Shown here: positions 1-7,732 of the stretch, one piece after another | How positions within the stretch are numbered: position 1 is the first letter of the stretch | Layout: every line of letters starts with the position of its first letter | Assembly (NCBI RefSeq): GCF_031128465.2 | Contig: NZ_CP155618.1 | Coordinates: 505,501 to 569,500 of the forward strand | Length of the DNA: 64,000 nucleotides | From: Mariniflexile litorale | GTDB taxonomy: Bacteria > Bacteroidota > Bacteroidia > Flavobacteriales > Flavobacteriaceae | Reading direction: 5' to 3' | Program-made: the position numbers and the translations under genes | The notes under the pieces: generated by a model | Told to the model about the DNA's origin: nothing | The model's input: only the letters and a program-made list of their open reading frames with translations | Database searches by the model: none

Positions 1-448
1 CATTTACTAAATTTATACTACCACCAATAGCGCCACTACCATCTGCAACACTAGACCCACCTGGTTTAATTTCAATTTTATTATATCCTCTGGTATTTAT
101 GGTATTAAAATCTGTTTGTCCTGTAGTTTGCGAATTAATACTTATACCATTCCAAAGCACAGCGGTTTGCGACGCGGTAGTACCACGAAATGAAGGCGAA
201 GACACCATACCCAATCCATTTTCCTTAAAGTAGACCAAACTGTTATAATTTAAAAGATTGGTTAAAGAGGCTTGATTTTGTCTAAGAACACTATCTTTCA
301 GTACGCTTACATTCGTAGTGTATAAAGAATCTTTCATACGGTATGCAACAAGATTAACAGCATCCAAAACCGTAATAGAGTCTGTTTGAGCGTATGTAAT
401 ACGTCCAAAACACATACAAAATATTAGTATATAAATCGAATTCCTCAT
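1..448 (-). CDS. btuB: TonB-dependent receptor, BtuB-like (N-terminal part only)
   Basis: Partial gene: the first 149 codons are present and the rest lies beyond base 1. The ATG at 448 gives a signal peptide (residues 1-20, cut before Gln21 in ITYAQ), then a plug-type domain with the stretches SFRGTTASQTAVLWNGI and GGSSVADGSGAIGGSINLVN, typical of TonB-dependent outer-membrane receptors. Such receptors import a bound nutrient across the outer membrane using TonB-ExbBD energy. A cobalamin riboswitch lies in its leader and a BtuFCD-type ABC transporter is divergent, so the likely ligand is vitamin B12 or another corrinoid. The receptor fold is seen in the sequence; substrate is inferred from context. 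No carboxypeptidase-like (SusC-type) extension is present before the plug, which fits BtuB rather than SusC. Confidence 0.85.
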   Translation of the reverse strand, partial: MRNSIYILIFCMCFGRITYAQTDSITVLDAVNLVAYRMKDSLYTTNVSVLKDSVLRQNQASLTNLLNYNSLVYFKENGLGMVSSPSFRGTTASQTAVLWNGISINSQTTGQTDFNTINTRGYNKIEIKPGGSSVADGSGAIGGSINLVN

Positions 449-490
449 AAATCTTGAAGACCTTTTTCCCGAAAGTCGTATTAGATGATG

Positions 491-645
491 AAAAAGGCAG
501 GTCTCCTGACTTACGTCTTAATAGATGTCTTCCCAGATAGTATCCAGTGACTTGAAGTGTACTATTAAGCATCCTATTAAAAGGACTAAGCTTACAGTTG
601 CGGGAACAGTTCTGGGTTTACACCAGATTCCCTTTTAATTTATTC
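491..645 (-). ncRNA. Cobalamin (B12) riboswitch
   Basis: Read on the minus strand, the region has the conserved cobalamin-aptamer blocks in order: GGGAATCTGGTG near 629-618, then CCCGCAACTGTAA near 605-593, and the B12 box AGTCAGGAGACCTGCC at 511-496. It ends about 45 bases before the btuB-like start codon at 448. Bound adenosylcobalamin normally shuts off expression of the downstream transporter gene. No strong intrinsic terminator is visible between aptamer and start codon, so control of translation initiation is the likelier mode, but this is inference. Ends are approximate to about 10 bases. Confidence 0.93.
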
Positions 646-693
646 ACGTGAAATGAACAAAACCAAATTCTATGCAAAAATAATTGTTTTAAT

Positions 694-870
694 TTAACTA
701 TTCAGATAAACTTTACTTTTCTTATTCATTTTATAAACAAGATAAATAAACCCTATAAGAAAATAAGCTATTATTACGCCAGCTACTATATATATTGTTA
801 AATTTGAACCGTCTCGTATTGTTAAACTTTGACCAAAAGTACCAAGCTGTAAACCATTTAAAAATGACAA
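694..870 (-). CDS. Possible small membrane protein (58 codons, weak start)
   Basis: An open frame on the minus strand between btuF and the riboswitch encodes about 58 residues from a TTG at 870. It has a plausible single membrane segment (IYIVAGVIIAYFLIGFIYLV, about residues 27-46) followed by a positive tail (YKMNKKSK). Against it: the only start is TTG, the start lies inside a perfect palindrome, a good -7 box lies inside the frame at 834-841, and AT-rich DNA often yields hydrophobic frames by chance. If the promoter at 834-841 is used, this stretch is instead the 5' leader of btuB. I do not recognise a family. Confidence 0.25.
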   Translation of the reverse strand: MSFLNGLQLGTFGQSLTIRDGSNLTIYIVAGVIIAYFLIGFIYLVYKMNKKSKVYLNS

Positions 871-877
871 TTGTCAT
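834..877 (-). promoter_or_regulatory. Putative Crp/Fnr-type site and -7 box
   Basis: Bases 864-877 form the perfect 14-bp palindrome ATGACAATTGTCAT (half sites ATGA/TCAT around a 6-bp spacer). On the minus strand, TACTTTTG at 841-834 matches the Bacteroidetes -7 consensus TAnnTTTG. A start site about 6 bases past it would put the palindrome centre near -42, the usual class II activator position. The same arrangement occurs at 59681-59726. The transcript would run through the riboswitch into btuB. The palindrome is also 9 bases before the btuF start on the other strand and could act on that gene as well. The motif is seen; the regulator is inferred. Confidence 0.45.
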
Positions 878-886
878 ATACTACTT

Positions 887-2032
887 ATGAAGTACAAATA
901 TATTTTTTTAGTTTTTACAATCATTTTATTTAATTGTAAAAATGACTCCGAAAAACATAACATCGAAACGAGTAAAGGCAAGCCAATAAACATTAAATAT
1001 GCCAAAGGTTTTTCGGTTTCAAATCATGAAAATTTTAAAGTTTTAGAAATTAAAAATCCATGGCCTAAGGCTGAAAAAACTTATAAATATGTTTTAATAA
1101 GTAAAGAAAACGCAGCCAAGACTAGTTTTATGCAAGATGCATATGATGGAATCATCATCATTCCTATTAAAAAAATAGTGGTTACTAGTACCACTCACAT
1201 TCCTTCATTAGAATTGTTAAATGAAGAGCAAACTTTAGTAGGTTTCCCGGGAGTCAATTACATATCTTCAGAAAACACCAGAAATAGAATCGATAAGGGG
1301 TTGGTAAGGGAATTAGGTAAAAACGAAGGTATAAACACGGAAGTATTATTAGAACTAAAACCCGATGTTGTAATTGGTTTTGGAATTGATGGTAATAACA
1401 AAACTTTTGAAATTATTAAAAAATCGGGGGTTCCTGTAATTTTTAATGGGGATTGGGTGGAAGAATCTCCGCTGGCCAAAGCTGAATGGGTTAAGTTTTT
1501 TGGAACTTTATTTAATAAAGAAAAAGAAGCTGATTCAATTTTCAATACTATAGAAAAAGATTATTTAGAAGCAAAAAAACTAGCTAAAAATACTAAAACC
1601 AAGCCTAACGTTTTAAGTGGTGCCATGCATAATGATGTTTGGTATTTACCTAATGGAAACAGTACAGAAGCGCAGCTTTTAGAAGATGCTAACGTCAATT
1701 ATTTATGGAAAGACTCGAAAGGCATAGGTAGTTTATCGCTTAATTTTGAAACCGTTTTCATGAAAGCTAAAGATGCTGATATTTGGCTAAGCCCGTCAAA
1801 TTACACAAGTAAAGAAGCGCTTAAAAATGCGAATGCACACCATGCCACATTTAAGCCGTTTCAAAACAACAATATCTATTCTACTATAAATACTAAAGGA
1901 ACATCGGGTGGTGTTTTGTATTTTGAGTTGGGCACTACCCGACCCGATTTGGTTTTAAAAGATCTTATTAAAATTTGTCATCCAGAACTCTTAAAAAATC
2001 ATGACCTTTACTTTTTTAAACATTTAGATTAA
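887..2032 (+). CDS. btuF: Corrinoid ABC transporter substrate-binding lipoprotein
   Basis: A 381-residue periplasmic binding protein of the BtuF/FecB class (PF01497). Residues 1-17 form a lipoprotein signal ending in Cys17 (FNCKN), so it should be anchored in the inner or outer membrane facing the periplasm. The core has the class hallmarks: LVGFPGVNYISS, then VLLELKPDVVIGFG. First gene of a btuF-btuC-btuD operon: btuC begins on the base after its stop. The ligand is inferred to be cobalamin from the divergent riboswitch-controlled receptor; iron-siderophore binding proteins share the fold, so the assignment rests on context. The ATG at 887 gives a clean lipobox and lies just after the palindrome at 864-877. 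Confidence 0.85.
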   Translation: MKYKYIFLVFTIILFNCKNDSEKHNIETSKGKPINIKYAKGFSVSNHENFKVLEIKNPWPKAEKTYKYVLISKENAAKTSFMQDAYDGIIIIPIKKIVVTSTTHIPSLELLNEEQTLVGFPGVNYISSENTRNRIDKGLVRELGKNEGINTEVLLELKPDVVIGFGIDGNNKTFEIIKKSGVPVIFNGDWVEESPLAKAEWVKFFGTLFNKEKEADSIFNTIEKDYLEAKKLAKNTKTKPNVLSGAMHNDVWYLPNGNSTEAQLLEDANVNYLWKDSKGIGSLSLNFETVFMKAKDADIWLSPSNYTSKEALKNANAHHATFKPFQNNNIYSTINTKGTSGGVLYFELGTTRPDLVLKDLIKICHPELLKNHDLYFFKHLD

Positions 2033-3064
2033 TTGCCAAATTCAAAAACATACAGCCTTTCTTTTTTAGTATTATTTCTAATACTCATACTTTGTTTTTT
2101 AACAAATATAAGTTTAGGCTCTGTGTATATTCCGCTTAAAGATGTTTTTAATAGTTTAATAGGTAGTACTACCGAACAAGAAACTTGGCTACACATCATT
2201 CAAAATTACAGATTGCCAAAGGCATTAACCGCTATTCTTGTAGGTTCTGGTTTAGGGATTTCTGGACTTTTAATGCAAACCTTATTTAGAAATCCATTAG
2301 CAGGTCCTTTTGTGTTGGGTATTAGTTCGGGTGCTAGCTTAGGGGTTGCTTTAGTTATTTTAGGTTCTTCCGTATTTGGAGGCGTTTTTGTAACGTTTTT
2401 AATCTCAAAATGGAGCATTGTTATTGCTGCGAGTTTAGGCAGTTTTTTAGTACTATTGGCGGTTCTAATGGTATCTATAAAAGTGCGCGACACGATGGCG
2501 ATACTTATTATAGGCCTCATGTTTGCAAGTATAACGGCTGCTATAGTGAGCGTACTTTCCTATTTTGGTTCTGCTCAACAATTACAACAATATATTTTCT
2601 GGGGTTTTGGTAGTTTAGGAAATTTATCTTGGGATGAATTAGGGGTGTTTTTTATCATTTATAGCATAGGAATGCTTGTGTGTCTTGCTTCAGTAAAATC
2701 ACTAAACACCTTACTTTTAGGTGAAAATTATGCTAAAAGTTTAGGTTTGAATATTAAAAGAAGCCGACTAGCTATCATTATTTCCACCAGTTTATTAGCA
2801 GGTACTATTACTGCGTTTACGGGGCCTATTGCATTTATAGGCTTGGCCATTCCACATTTAACACGTCAAGTTTTTAATACCTCCAATCATAAAATATTAG
2901 TACCTGCCGTATTTTTATTTGGTGCTATTGTGATGCTTATTTGCGATAGTATTGCTCAAGTACCCAATAGTGATTACACCTTACCTATTAATGCCATAAC
3001 TTCTTTAGTGGGTGCGCCTGTAGTGATTTGGTTATTGGTAAGAAAACGCAACATGATATTTTAA
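2033..3064 (+). CDS. btuC: FecCD-family ABC permease (BtuC)
   Basis: A 343-residue multi-pass inner-membrane permease of the FecCD/BtuC family, expected to form the dimeric channel that passes corrinoid from BtuF into the cytoplasm. About ten hydrophobic segments are visible. Family landmarks include GISGLLMQTLFRNPLAGPFV in the first third and GPIAFIGLAIPHLTR near residue 263, the region that contacts the ATPase. The start is a TTG immediately after the btuF stop; the next in-frame ATG is inside the conserved GLLMQ region, so TTG is the credible start and translation is probably coupled. The next gene starts on the base after its stop. Confidence 0.88.
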   Translation: MPNSKTYSLSFLVLFLILILCFLTNISLGSVYIPLKDVFNSLIGSTTEQETWLHIIQNYRLPKALTAILVGSGLGISGLLMQTLFRNPLAGPFVLGISSGASLGVALVILGSSVFGGVFVTFLISKWSIVIAASLGSFLVLLAVLMVSIKVRDTMAILIIGLMFASITAAIVSVLSYFGSAQQLQQYIFWGFGSLGNLSWDELGVFFIIYSIGMLVCLASVKSLNTLLLGENYAKSLGLNIKRSRLAIIISTSLLAGTITAFTGPIAFIGLAIPHLTRQVFNTSNHKILVPAVFLFGAIVMLICDSIAQVPNSDYTLPINAITSLVGAPVVIWLLVRKRNMIF

Positions 3065-3859
3065 ATGGAAAACACAAGCCAACATATCATTTTAAAAACT
3101 AAAGATTTATCTATTGGATATGTTTCTAAAAAAGAACGCATTATTGTGGCTTCTCATATCAATATTGAATTACCCAAAGGTGAATTAGTGGGTTTGGTTG
3201 GTGGTAATGGTATTGGAAAATCGACCCTATTAAGAACGCTTACCAATGTTCAAAATACTATAGAGGGTACTGTGTTTATTAATGAACAAAATATAAAACA
3301 ATTTCCTGCACTCGATTTAGCCAAAGTGATGAGTTTGGTTTTAACCGAACAAATGATGTCTAAAAATTTATCTGTTTTCGAGTTGGTAGCTTTGGGCAGA
3401 CAACCTTATACCAACTGGGTAGGCAACTTATCTGAAAATGATATTGCTATCATCAACACCGCTTTAACCCAAACCAATATAACCGATTTAAAAAACAAAA
3501 GGTGTTTTGAATTAAGTGATGGACAATTACAAAAAGTGATGATTGCACGTGCTTTAGCTCAAGATACCGATTTGATTATTTTAGATGAACCTACGACTCA
3601 TTTAGATATGTATCACAAAGTATCTATTTTGAAATTACTACAAAAATTAACGAAAGACACAGGAAAAACCATTTTATTTTCATCGCACGAAATAGATTTG
3701 GCCATTCAACTTTGTGATACCATGATTGTGATGTCTAAAGATTCGGTGGTGACGGATACACCTTGCAATCTCATTTCGAATGGTGTATTTGAATCATTAT
3801 TTCCTAAAGACTTAATTGCATTTGATCAGGTAACCGGAAGTTTTCGGGTGAAAAAATAA
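3065..3859 (+). CDS. btuD: ABC transporter ATPase (BtuD)
   Basis: A 264-residue ATPase powering the BtuFC importer. Walker A is GGNGIGKST (residues 46-54); the signature loop is LSDGQLQK, with Asp where LSGGQ has Gly, as is common in FecE/BtuD ATPases; Walker B is LIILDEPTTHLD. Third gene of the operon, starting on the base after the btuC stop. The cluster has no cobalamin-salvage genes inside the window. Function as a corrinoid or siderophore importer ATPase is secure; choice of corrinoid comes from the locus. Confidence 0.88.
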   Translation: MENTSQHIILKTKDLSIGYVSKKERIIVASHINIELPKGELVGLVGGNGIGKSTLLRTLTNVQNTIEGTVFINEQNIKQFPALDLAKVMSLVLTEQMMSKNLSVFELVALGRQPYTNWVGNLSENDIAIINTALTQTNITDLKNKRCFELSDGQLQKVMIARALAQDTDLIILDEPTTHLDMYHKVSILKLLQKLTKDTGKTILFSSHEIDLAIQLCDTMIVMSKDSVVTDTPCNLISNGVFESLFPKDLIAFDQVTGSFRVKK

Positions 3860-3928
3860 AGGTTAACTCAAAATTTTAAATTTCTAAAAACTTCGGTCTT
3901 TGGTCTTCATTCTTCAGCCTAAAAAAAT

Positions 3929-3936
3929 TATCTTTG
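3929..3936 (+). promoter_or_regulatory. Candidate -7 promoter box for rmuC
   Basis: TATCTTTG matches the Bacteroidetes -7 consensus TAnnTTTG and lies 17 bases before the rmuC start codon. I see no well-spaced -33 TTG, so support is partial. Confidence 0.4.
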
Positions 3937-3953
3937 GATAAATTCTTAGTTAA

Positions 3954-5276
3954 ATGTACGACAACCTGATTCTAATTCTTGCCATATTAATCTCCGGAGG
4001 CCTTGGTGCTTATATTGGCATGACCATTACCAAATTAAAAAGTAAAAGCGAGCAAAGCACTTTAGAAGAACGTCAAAGTCAGTTAAACACAACCATTAAC
4101 GACCTAAAACAAAATATTGATAAAATTGAAAAAGATCGTGAAGACATTCGTCGTGAAAAAGAGTTTTTAAATTCTGAATTAACCAGAAAAAATACCGAAT
4201 ACGAAAACCTACAACAAATAAGTTCTAAACGCGAACAAGAAATAGAAGTACGCCAAGAACAACTGCGTAAAGATTTTGAATTGTTGGCTAATAAAATTTT
4301 AGAAGAAAAATCGGAGAAATTCACCACTAAAAACAAAGAAAACTTAGACGCTATTTTAAAACCACTTCAAGAGAAAATAAAAACCTTTGAAGATAAAGTC
4401 GATTTAACTCAAAAAGAAAGCATCAGCATGCATTCGGCTTTAAAAGAGCAATTGCTGGGATTAAAAGACTTGAACCAACAAATGACAAAAGAGACCACCA
4501 ACTTAACCCGAGCCTTAAAAGGTGATAGTAAAATGCAAGGGAATTGGGGCGAATTGGTTTTAGAACGCGTGTTAGAAAAATCGGGGTTAGAAAAAGATAG
4601 AGAATATTTTGTACAACAAAGTTTTACATTGGCAGATGGGTCTCGTGTTTTGCCAGACGTGGTTTTAAATCTTCCCGATGGAAAGAAAATGATTATTGAT
4701 AGTAAAGTATCGTTAACCGCTTATGAGCGTTTAGTTAATGCTGAAGACGATGAGAAACCTCTATTTTTAAAAGCACACGTAAACTCGATTAAAAAACACG
4801 TAGACCAACTTTCAGAAAAAAATTATCAAGATTTATATGATATTGAATCACCTGATTTTGTTTTAATGTTTATCCCTATAGAACCTGCTTTTGCAGTAGT
4901 TGTAAATGAGGATAATAGTATTTACAACAAAGCTTTTGAGAAGAATATTGTAATAGTAACACCTTCTACCCTATTGGCCACTTTACGTACTATTGACAGT
5001 ATGTGGAACAATGAAAAACAACAACAAAACGCTATTGAAATTGCAAGACAAGCTGGAGCACTTTACGATAAATTTGAAGGTTTGATGAGTGATTTAATTG
5101 GTGTTGGCAAAAAAATTGACGCTACAAAATCAGATTATAATTCAGCAATGAATAAATTATTTGAAGGAAACGGAAACCTCATTATTAGTGTTGAAAAACT
5201 AAAAACATTAGGAGCCAAAGCAAAAAAAGCATTGCCCGAAGCTATTATAAAACGTGCTAGTAAAGAAATTGAATAA
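3954..5276 (+). CDS. rmuC: DNA recombination protein RmuC
   Basis: A 440-residue RmuC-family protein. One N-terminal membrane segment (about residues 4-24) is followed by a long coiled coil (about 30-160, rich in E/K/Q heptads) and then the conserved RmuC domain: LKGDSKMQGNWGELVLERVL, then a PD-(D/E)XK-like nuclease core with LPDVVLNLPDG and MIIDSKVSLTAYER. RmuC proteins limit inversions at short repeats in E. coli and are predicted membrane-tethered nucleases. Length is normal for the family. It follows btuD by 94 bases with its own candidate promoter, and the next gene starts 13 bases after its stop. Confidence 0.92.
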   Translation: MYDNLILILAILISGGLGAYIGMTITKLKSKSEQSTLEERQSQLNTTINDLKQNIDKIEKDREDIRREKEFLNSELTRKNTEYENLQQISSKREQEIEVRQEQLRKDFELLANKILEEKSEKFTTKNKENLDAILKPLQEKIKTFEDKVDLTQKESISMHSALKEQLLGLKDLNQQMTKETTNLTRALKGDSKMQGNWGELVLERVLEKSGLEKDREYFVQQSFTLADGSRVLPDVVLNLPDGKKMIIDSKVSLTAYERLVNAEDDEKPLFLKAHVNSIKKHVDQLSEKNYQDLYDIESPDFVLMFIPIEPAFAVVVNEDNSIYNKAFEKNIVIVTPSTLLATLRTIDSMWNNEKQQQNAIEIARQAGALYDKFEGLMSDLIGVGKKIDATKSDYNSAMNKLFEGNGNLIISVEKLKTLGAKAKKALPEAIIKRASKEIE

Positions 5277-5289
5277 ATAATTTATACTT

Positions 5290-5640
5290 ATGAAAATTTT
5301 AATTAAAATTGGCATTGCTCTCTTTTTAGTACTTATAGGGTATTTTTGTTTCCTTTATTTTGCGCATTACAGCGAGGGCATTCGTGCTGGCGAATTAGTG
5401 AAGTTTAGTAAAAAAGGCATGTTTATTAAAACCTGGGAAGGACAAATAAGTCAAGGCGTATCAGAATCACTTCAATTTGAATTTTCGGTAGAAGATAAAG
5501 AAGAACAAGTGAAAAATGATTTAATGAATTTACAAGGTAAGTATGTAAAACTTCATTATTTCGAACGTTATAAAACATTTTTTTGGCTGGGAGATACTAA
5601 ATATTTTATTACTAAAGTTGAAATAACACAACAAAATTAG
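5290..5640 (+). CDS. Small membrane-anchored protein, unknown function
   Basis: A 116-residue protein with one N-terminal membrane segment (about residues 5-27) and a short periplasmic-type domain containing YSEGIRAGELVKFSKKGMFIKTWEG. From memory, relatives are common in Flavobacteriia and are sometimes named 6-phosphogluconate dehydrogenase; nothing here supports that, since it is too short and has no nucleotide-binding motif. It sits 13 bases downstream of rmuC, probably co-transcribed. The function is unknown. Confidence 0.75.
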   Translation: MKILIKIGIALFLVLIGYFCFLYFAHYSEGIRAGELVKFSKKGMFIKTWEGQISQGVSESLQFEFSVEDKEEQVKNDLMNLQGKYVKLHYFERYKTFFWLGDTKYFITKVEITQQN

Positions 5641-5651
5641 CATGCCTCAAC

Positions 5652-5698
5652 ATCACTTAGTTAAGTGATATTTTGTTTTTCTTATAATTAAGTGATAT
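5652..5698 (+). promoter_or_regulatory. Palindromic operator-like site upstream of satD
   Basis: ATCACTTA-GT-TAAGTGAT (5652-5669) is a perfect inverted repeat with 8-bp arms. The half-site in the form TTAAGTGATAT occurs at 5661-5671 and again, as a lone copy, at 5688-5698. This looks like a paired binding site for a dimeric regulator. Confidence 0.45.
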
Positions 5699-5716
5699 AT
5701 TTAAACATTCCTTTAT

Positions 5717-5783
5717 AAAGGCATATTTAATATTATGCCATTTTTAAGGCATATTTAATATTATTCCATTAAAAAGGCATATT
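5717..5783 (+). repeat. 28-bp direct repeats in the satD control region
   Basis: The string AAGGCATATTTAATATTAT begins at 5718 and again at 5746, and AAGGCATATT begins once more at 5774: an exact 28-bp period. The first copy also holds an inverted repeat GGCATA-N8-TATGCC. The third, partial copy ends 11 bases before the satD start codon, so the array covers the expected promoter and leader. Its role is probably regulatory. Confidence 0.6.
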
Positions 5784-5793
5784 ACACACATAT

Positions 5794-6429
5794 ATGGTAA
5801 GTATTATAACGGGAGACATCATAAGATCGAAAAAATTCAAAAATCCAGAAATATGGTTAACGCCCTTAAAAGAAGCTTTAACCAAAACGGGTATTGACAA
5901 AAAATACTGGGAAATTTTTCGGGGCGATAGTTTCCAAATAGAAATTGAAAGTAACCAACTTGCTTTCAATATAGCAACCTACATAAAAGCGTGTATAAAA
6001 ACCGTAAAAGGATTAGATGTGAGAATGGCGATAGGTATAGGTGATAAAAATTTTGAAGGCGATGAGGTCACGGAATCTAATGGGGAAGCATTTCAATTTT
6101 CTGGAGAGACTTTAGAGGAACTTAAAAAAGAGAAAACAAACTTAAAACTGAAATCCCATAATTTAATTTTAAATGAGGAGCTTAACTTATATTTTAAGTT
6201 CGCCTCAATCTCTATGGACAATTGGTCTGTCTCCTCAGCCGAAACTGTTAAAATTGCTCTTGAAAACTCCACCGCCTTACAAACCGAAATGGCGCAAACT
6301 TTAGGTGTTAGTCAAGATGCGGTGAGTAAACGGCTTAAACGGGCACATTTCAATGAAATAATGGAATTAGATAGGATGTATTCTAAAAAAATTACACAAC
6401 TGGAATTAAATCTCATAAAAGAAAAATGA
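5794..6429 (+). CDS. SatD-family protein with C-terminal helix-turn-helix
   Basis: A 211-residue SatD-like protein. The N-terminal part begins VSIITGDIIRSK, has FRGDSFQIE near residue 42 and VRMAIGIGD, as in SatD-family proteins. The C-terminal quarter reads like a helix-turn-helix: TEMAQTLGVSQDAVSKRLKR at about residues 167-186, so DNA binding is plausible. It overlaps the next gene (DUF3307) by 4 bases, a pairing I recall as common in bacteria. The function of SatD is not established. The repeat-rich upstream region suggests control by this protein itself, which is inference. Confidence 0.8.
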   Translation: MVSIITGDIIRSKKFKNPEIWLTPLKEALTKTGIDKKYWEIFRGDSFQIEIESNQLAFNIATYIKACIKTVKGLDVRMAIGIGDKNFEGDEVTESNGEAFQFSGETLEELKKEKTNLKLKSHNLILNEELNLYFKFASISMDNWSVSSAETVKIALENSTALQTEMAQTLGVSQDAVSKRLKRAHFNEIMELDRMYSKKITQLELNLIKEK

Positions 6430-7130
6430 TATTATTAGCGAAGCTATTACTGGCGCATATTATAGGTGATTTTTTTCTTCAACCAGAAAAATGGGTTAGA
6501 GAGAAAGAACAGAAAAAGCTAAAATCGAAAGCTCTTTATCTACATGTTTTTATCCATAGCATCTTAACATGTATTTTCCTTTGGGATGTCTCTTTATGGC
6601 CTGTCATTTTAACAGTAGGTACTACACACTTTATTATTGATGCTATAAAGCTTCTAATTCAAAATAAAAAAACTCAACGCTTGTTGTTTTTTATAGATCA
6701 GCTGCTTCATGTAAGCGTTATTTTTATATGTTACTATTTATTCACTGAAAGTAACTTTAACTTGAGCAATTACATTACGGAAAATAATTTATTTCTAATA
6801 GTATGCTTTCTGTTTTTAACAATTCCTACTTCAATAATTATGAAAACCATTTTTTTAAAGTGGAATATTTCAGAACTCACTAAAAATAACGAGTCGCTTG
6901 AGGATGCAGGGAAATATATTGGTATTTTAGAGCGTGTTTTAGTATTTATTTTTATAATAGTAGGACACTGGGAAGCTGTTGGTTTTTTAATTACGGCTAA
7001 GTCTGTTTTTAGATTTGGCGATTTAAAAGAGTCTAAACACAGGCAACTTACAGAATACATTTTAATAGGAACTTTAATAAGTTTTGGAATTGCTATAATA
7101 ACAGGAATCACCTATTTGACTTTAACTTAA
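6426..7130 (+). CDS. DUF3307 membrane protein
   Basis: A 234-residue multi-pass membrane protein of the DUF3307 family. The N-terminus has LLLAHIIGDFFLQPEKWV and a later HFIIDAIK, the conserved residues of that family. About six to seven hydrophobic segments are visible. Its ATG overlaps the satD stop (ATGA), so the two are translationally coupled and probably work together. The molecular role is unknown. The thioesterase gene follows after 4 bases, suggesting a three-gene transcript. Confidence 0.82.
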   Translation: MILLAKLLLAHIIGDFFLQPEKWVREKEQKKLKSKALYLHVFIHSILTCIFLWDVSLWPVILTVGTTHFIIDAIKLLIQNKKTQRLLFFIDQLLHVSVIFICYYLFTESNFNLSNYITENNLFLIVCFLFLTIPTSIIMKTIFLKWNISELTKNNESLEDAGKYIGILERVLVFIFIIVGHWEAVGFLITAKSVFRFGDLKESKHRQLTEYILIGTLISFGIAIITGITYLTLT

Positions 7131-7134
7131 TTTT

Positions 7135-7680
7135 ATGCTTAGAACAATTGAAGAATCGCAAATAACACTAACACAATTAATGCTACCATCGCATTCCAAT
7201 TTCAGTGGAAAAATCCATGGAGGTTTTATATTAGGTCTTATGGATCAAATAGCATTTGCTTGCGCCTCTAAACATTCTAGAAATTATTGTGTAACGGCAT
7301 CGGTAAATAAAGTAGATTTCCTAAACCCTATAGAAGTTGGTGAACTTGTAACTCTTAAAGCCTCTATTAACTATACAGGAAAAACCTCAATGGTGATTGG
7401 AGTAAGAGTAGAATCTGAAAACATTCAGACGGGCGATAAAAAACATTGCAACTCTTCTTATTTTACGATGGTTGCTAAAGACGAAAACGGAAAAAATGTA
7501 CCAGTTCCAGGTATTATTTTAGATTCAAAAAACAAAATAAGACGCTTTGCTAGAAGTATCGCCAGACAAGAACAGGCAAAAAACAGAACTTCAGCATTTA
7601 AAACTTCAGAGTTTAAAGTGGAATTGTATTTAGAGTCTTTAAAAGGGCAAAATACTAAAATTGAATGGATTGACAATTAA
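7135..7680 (+). CDS. Acyl-CoA thioesterase, hotdog fold
   Basis: A 181-residue hotdog-fold acyl-CoA thioesterase of the YciA/BFIT type, hydrolysing acyl-CoA to free acid and CoA in the cytoplasm. The conserved block is NFSGKIHGGFILGLMDQIAF (residues 22-41), followed by SVNKVDFLNPIEVGELVTL. The C-terminal about 45 residues are basic and variable. It starts 4 bases after the DUF3307 stop and is followed by a bidirectional terminator. Chain-length preference cannot be read from the sequence. Confidence 0.87.
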   Translation: MLRTIEESQITLTQLMLPSHSNFSGKIHGGFILGLMDQIAFACASKHSRNYCVTASVNKVDFLNPIEVGELVTLKASINYTGKTSMVIGVRVESENIQTGDKKHCNSSYFTMVAKDENGKNVPVPGIILDSKNKIRRFARSIARQEQAKNRTSAFKTSEFKVELYLESLKGQNTKIEWIDN

Positions 7681-7703
7681 TTTTCTTTAAGACAAGACAT
7701 AAA

Positions 7704-7726
7704 AAAAGCCGCTTTAAGCGGCTTTT
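7704..7726. terminator. Bidirectional intrinsic terminator
   Basis: AAAAGCCGC-TTTAA-GCGGCTTTT hairpin between the convergent thioesterase and carB genes, with A and T runs on both sides so it can work in both directions. Confidence 0.85.
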
Positions 7727-7732
7727 ATATTT

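Noticed and set aside
5290-5640. Annotation as 6-phosphogluconate dehydrogenase
   Set aside because: Only 116 residues, one membrane anchor, no Rossmann fold or catalytic motifs.
5717-5783. CRISPR array
   Set aside because: Period is 28 bases with no unique spacers; repeats touch each other and only 2.4 copies exist.
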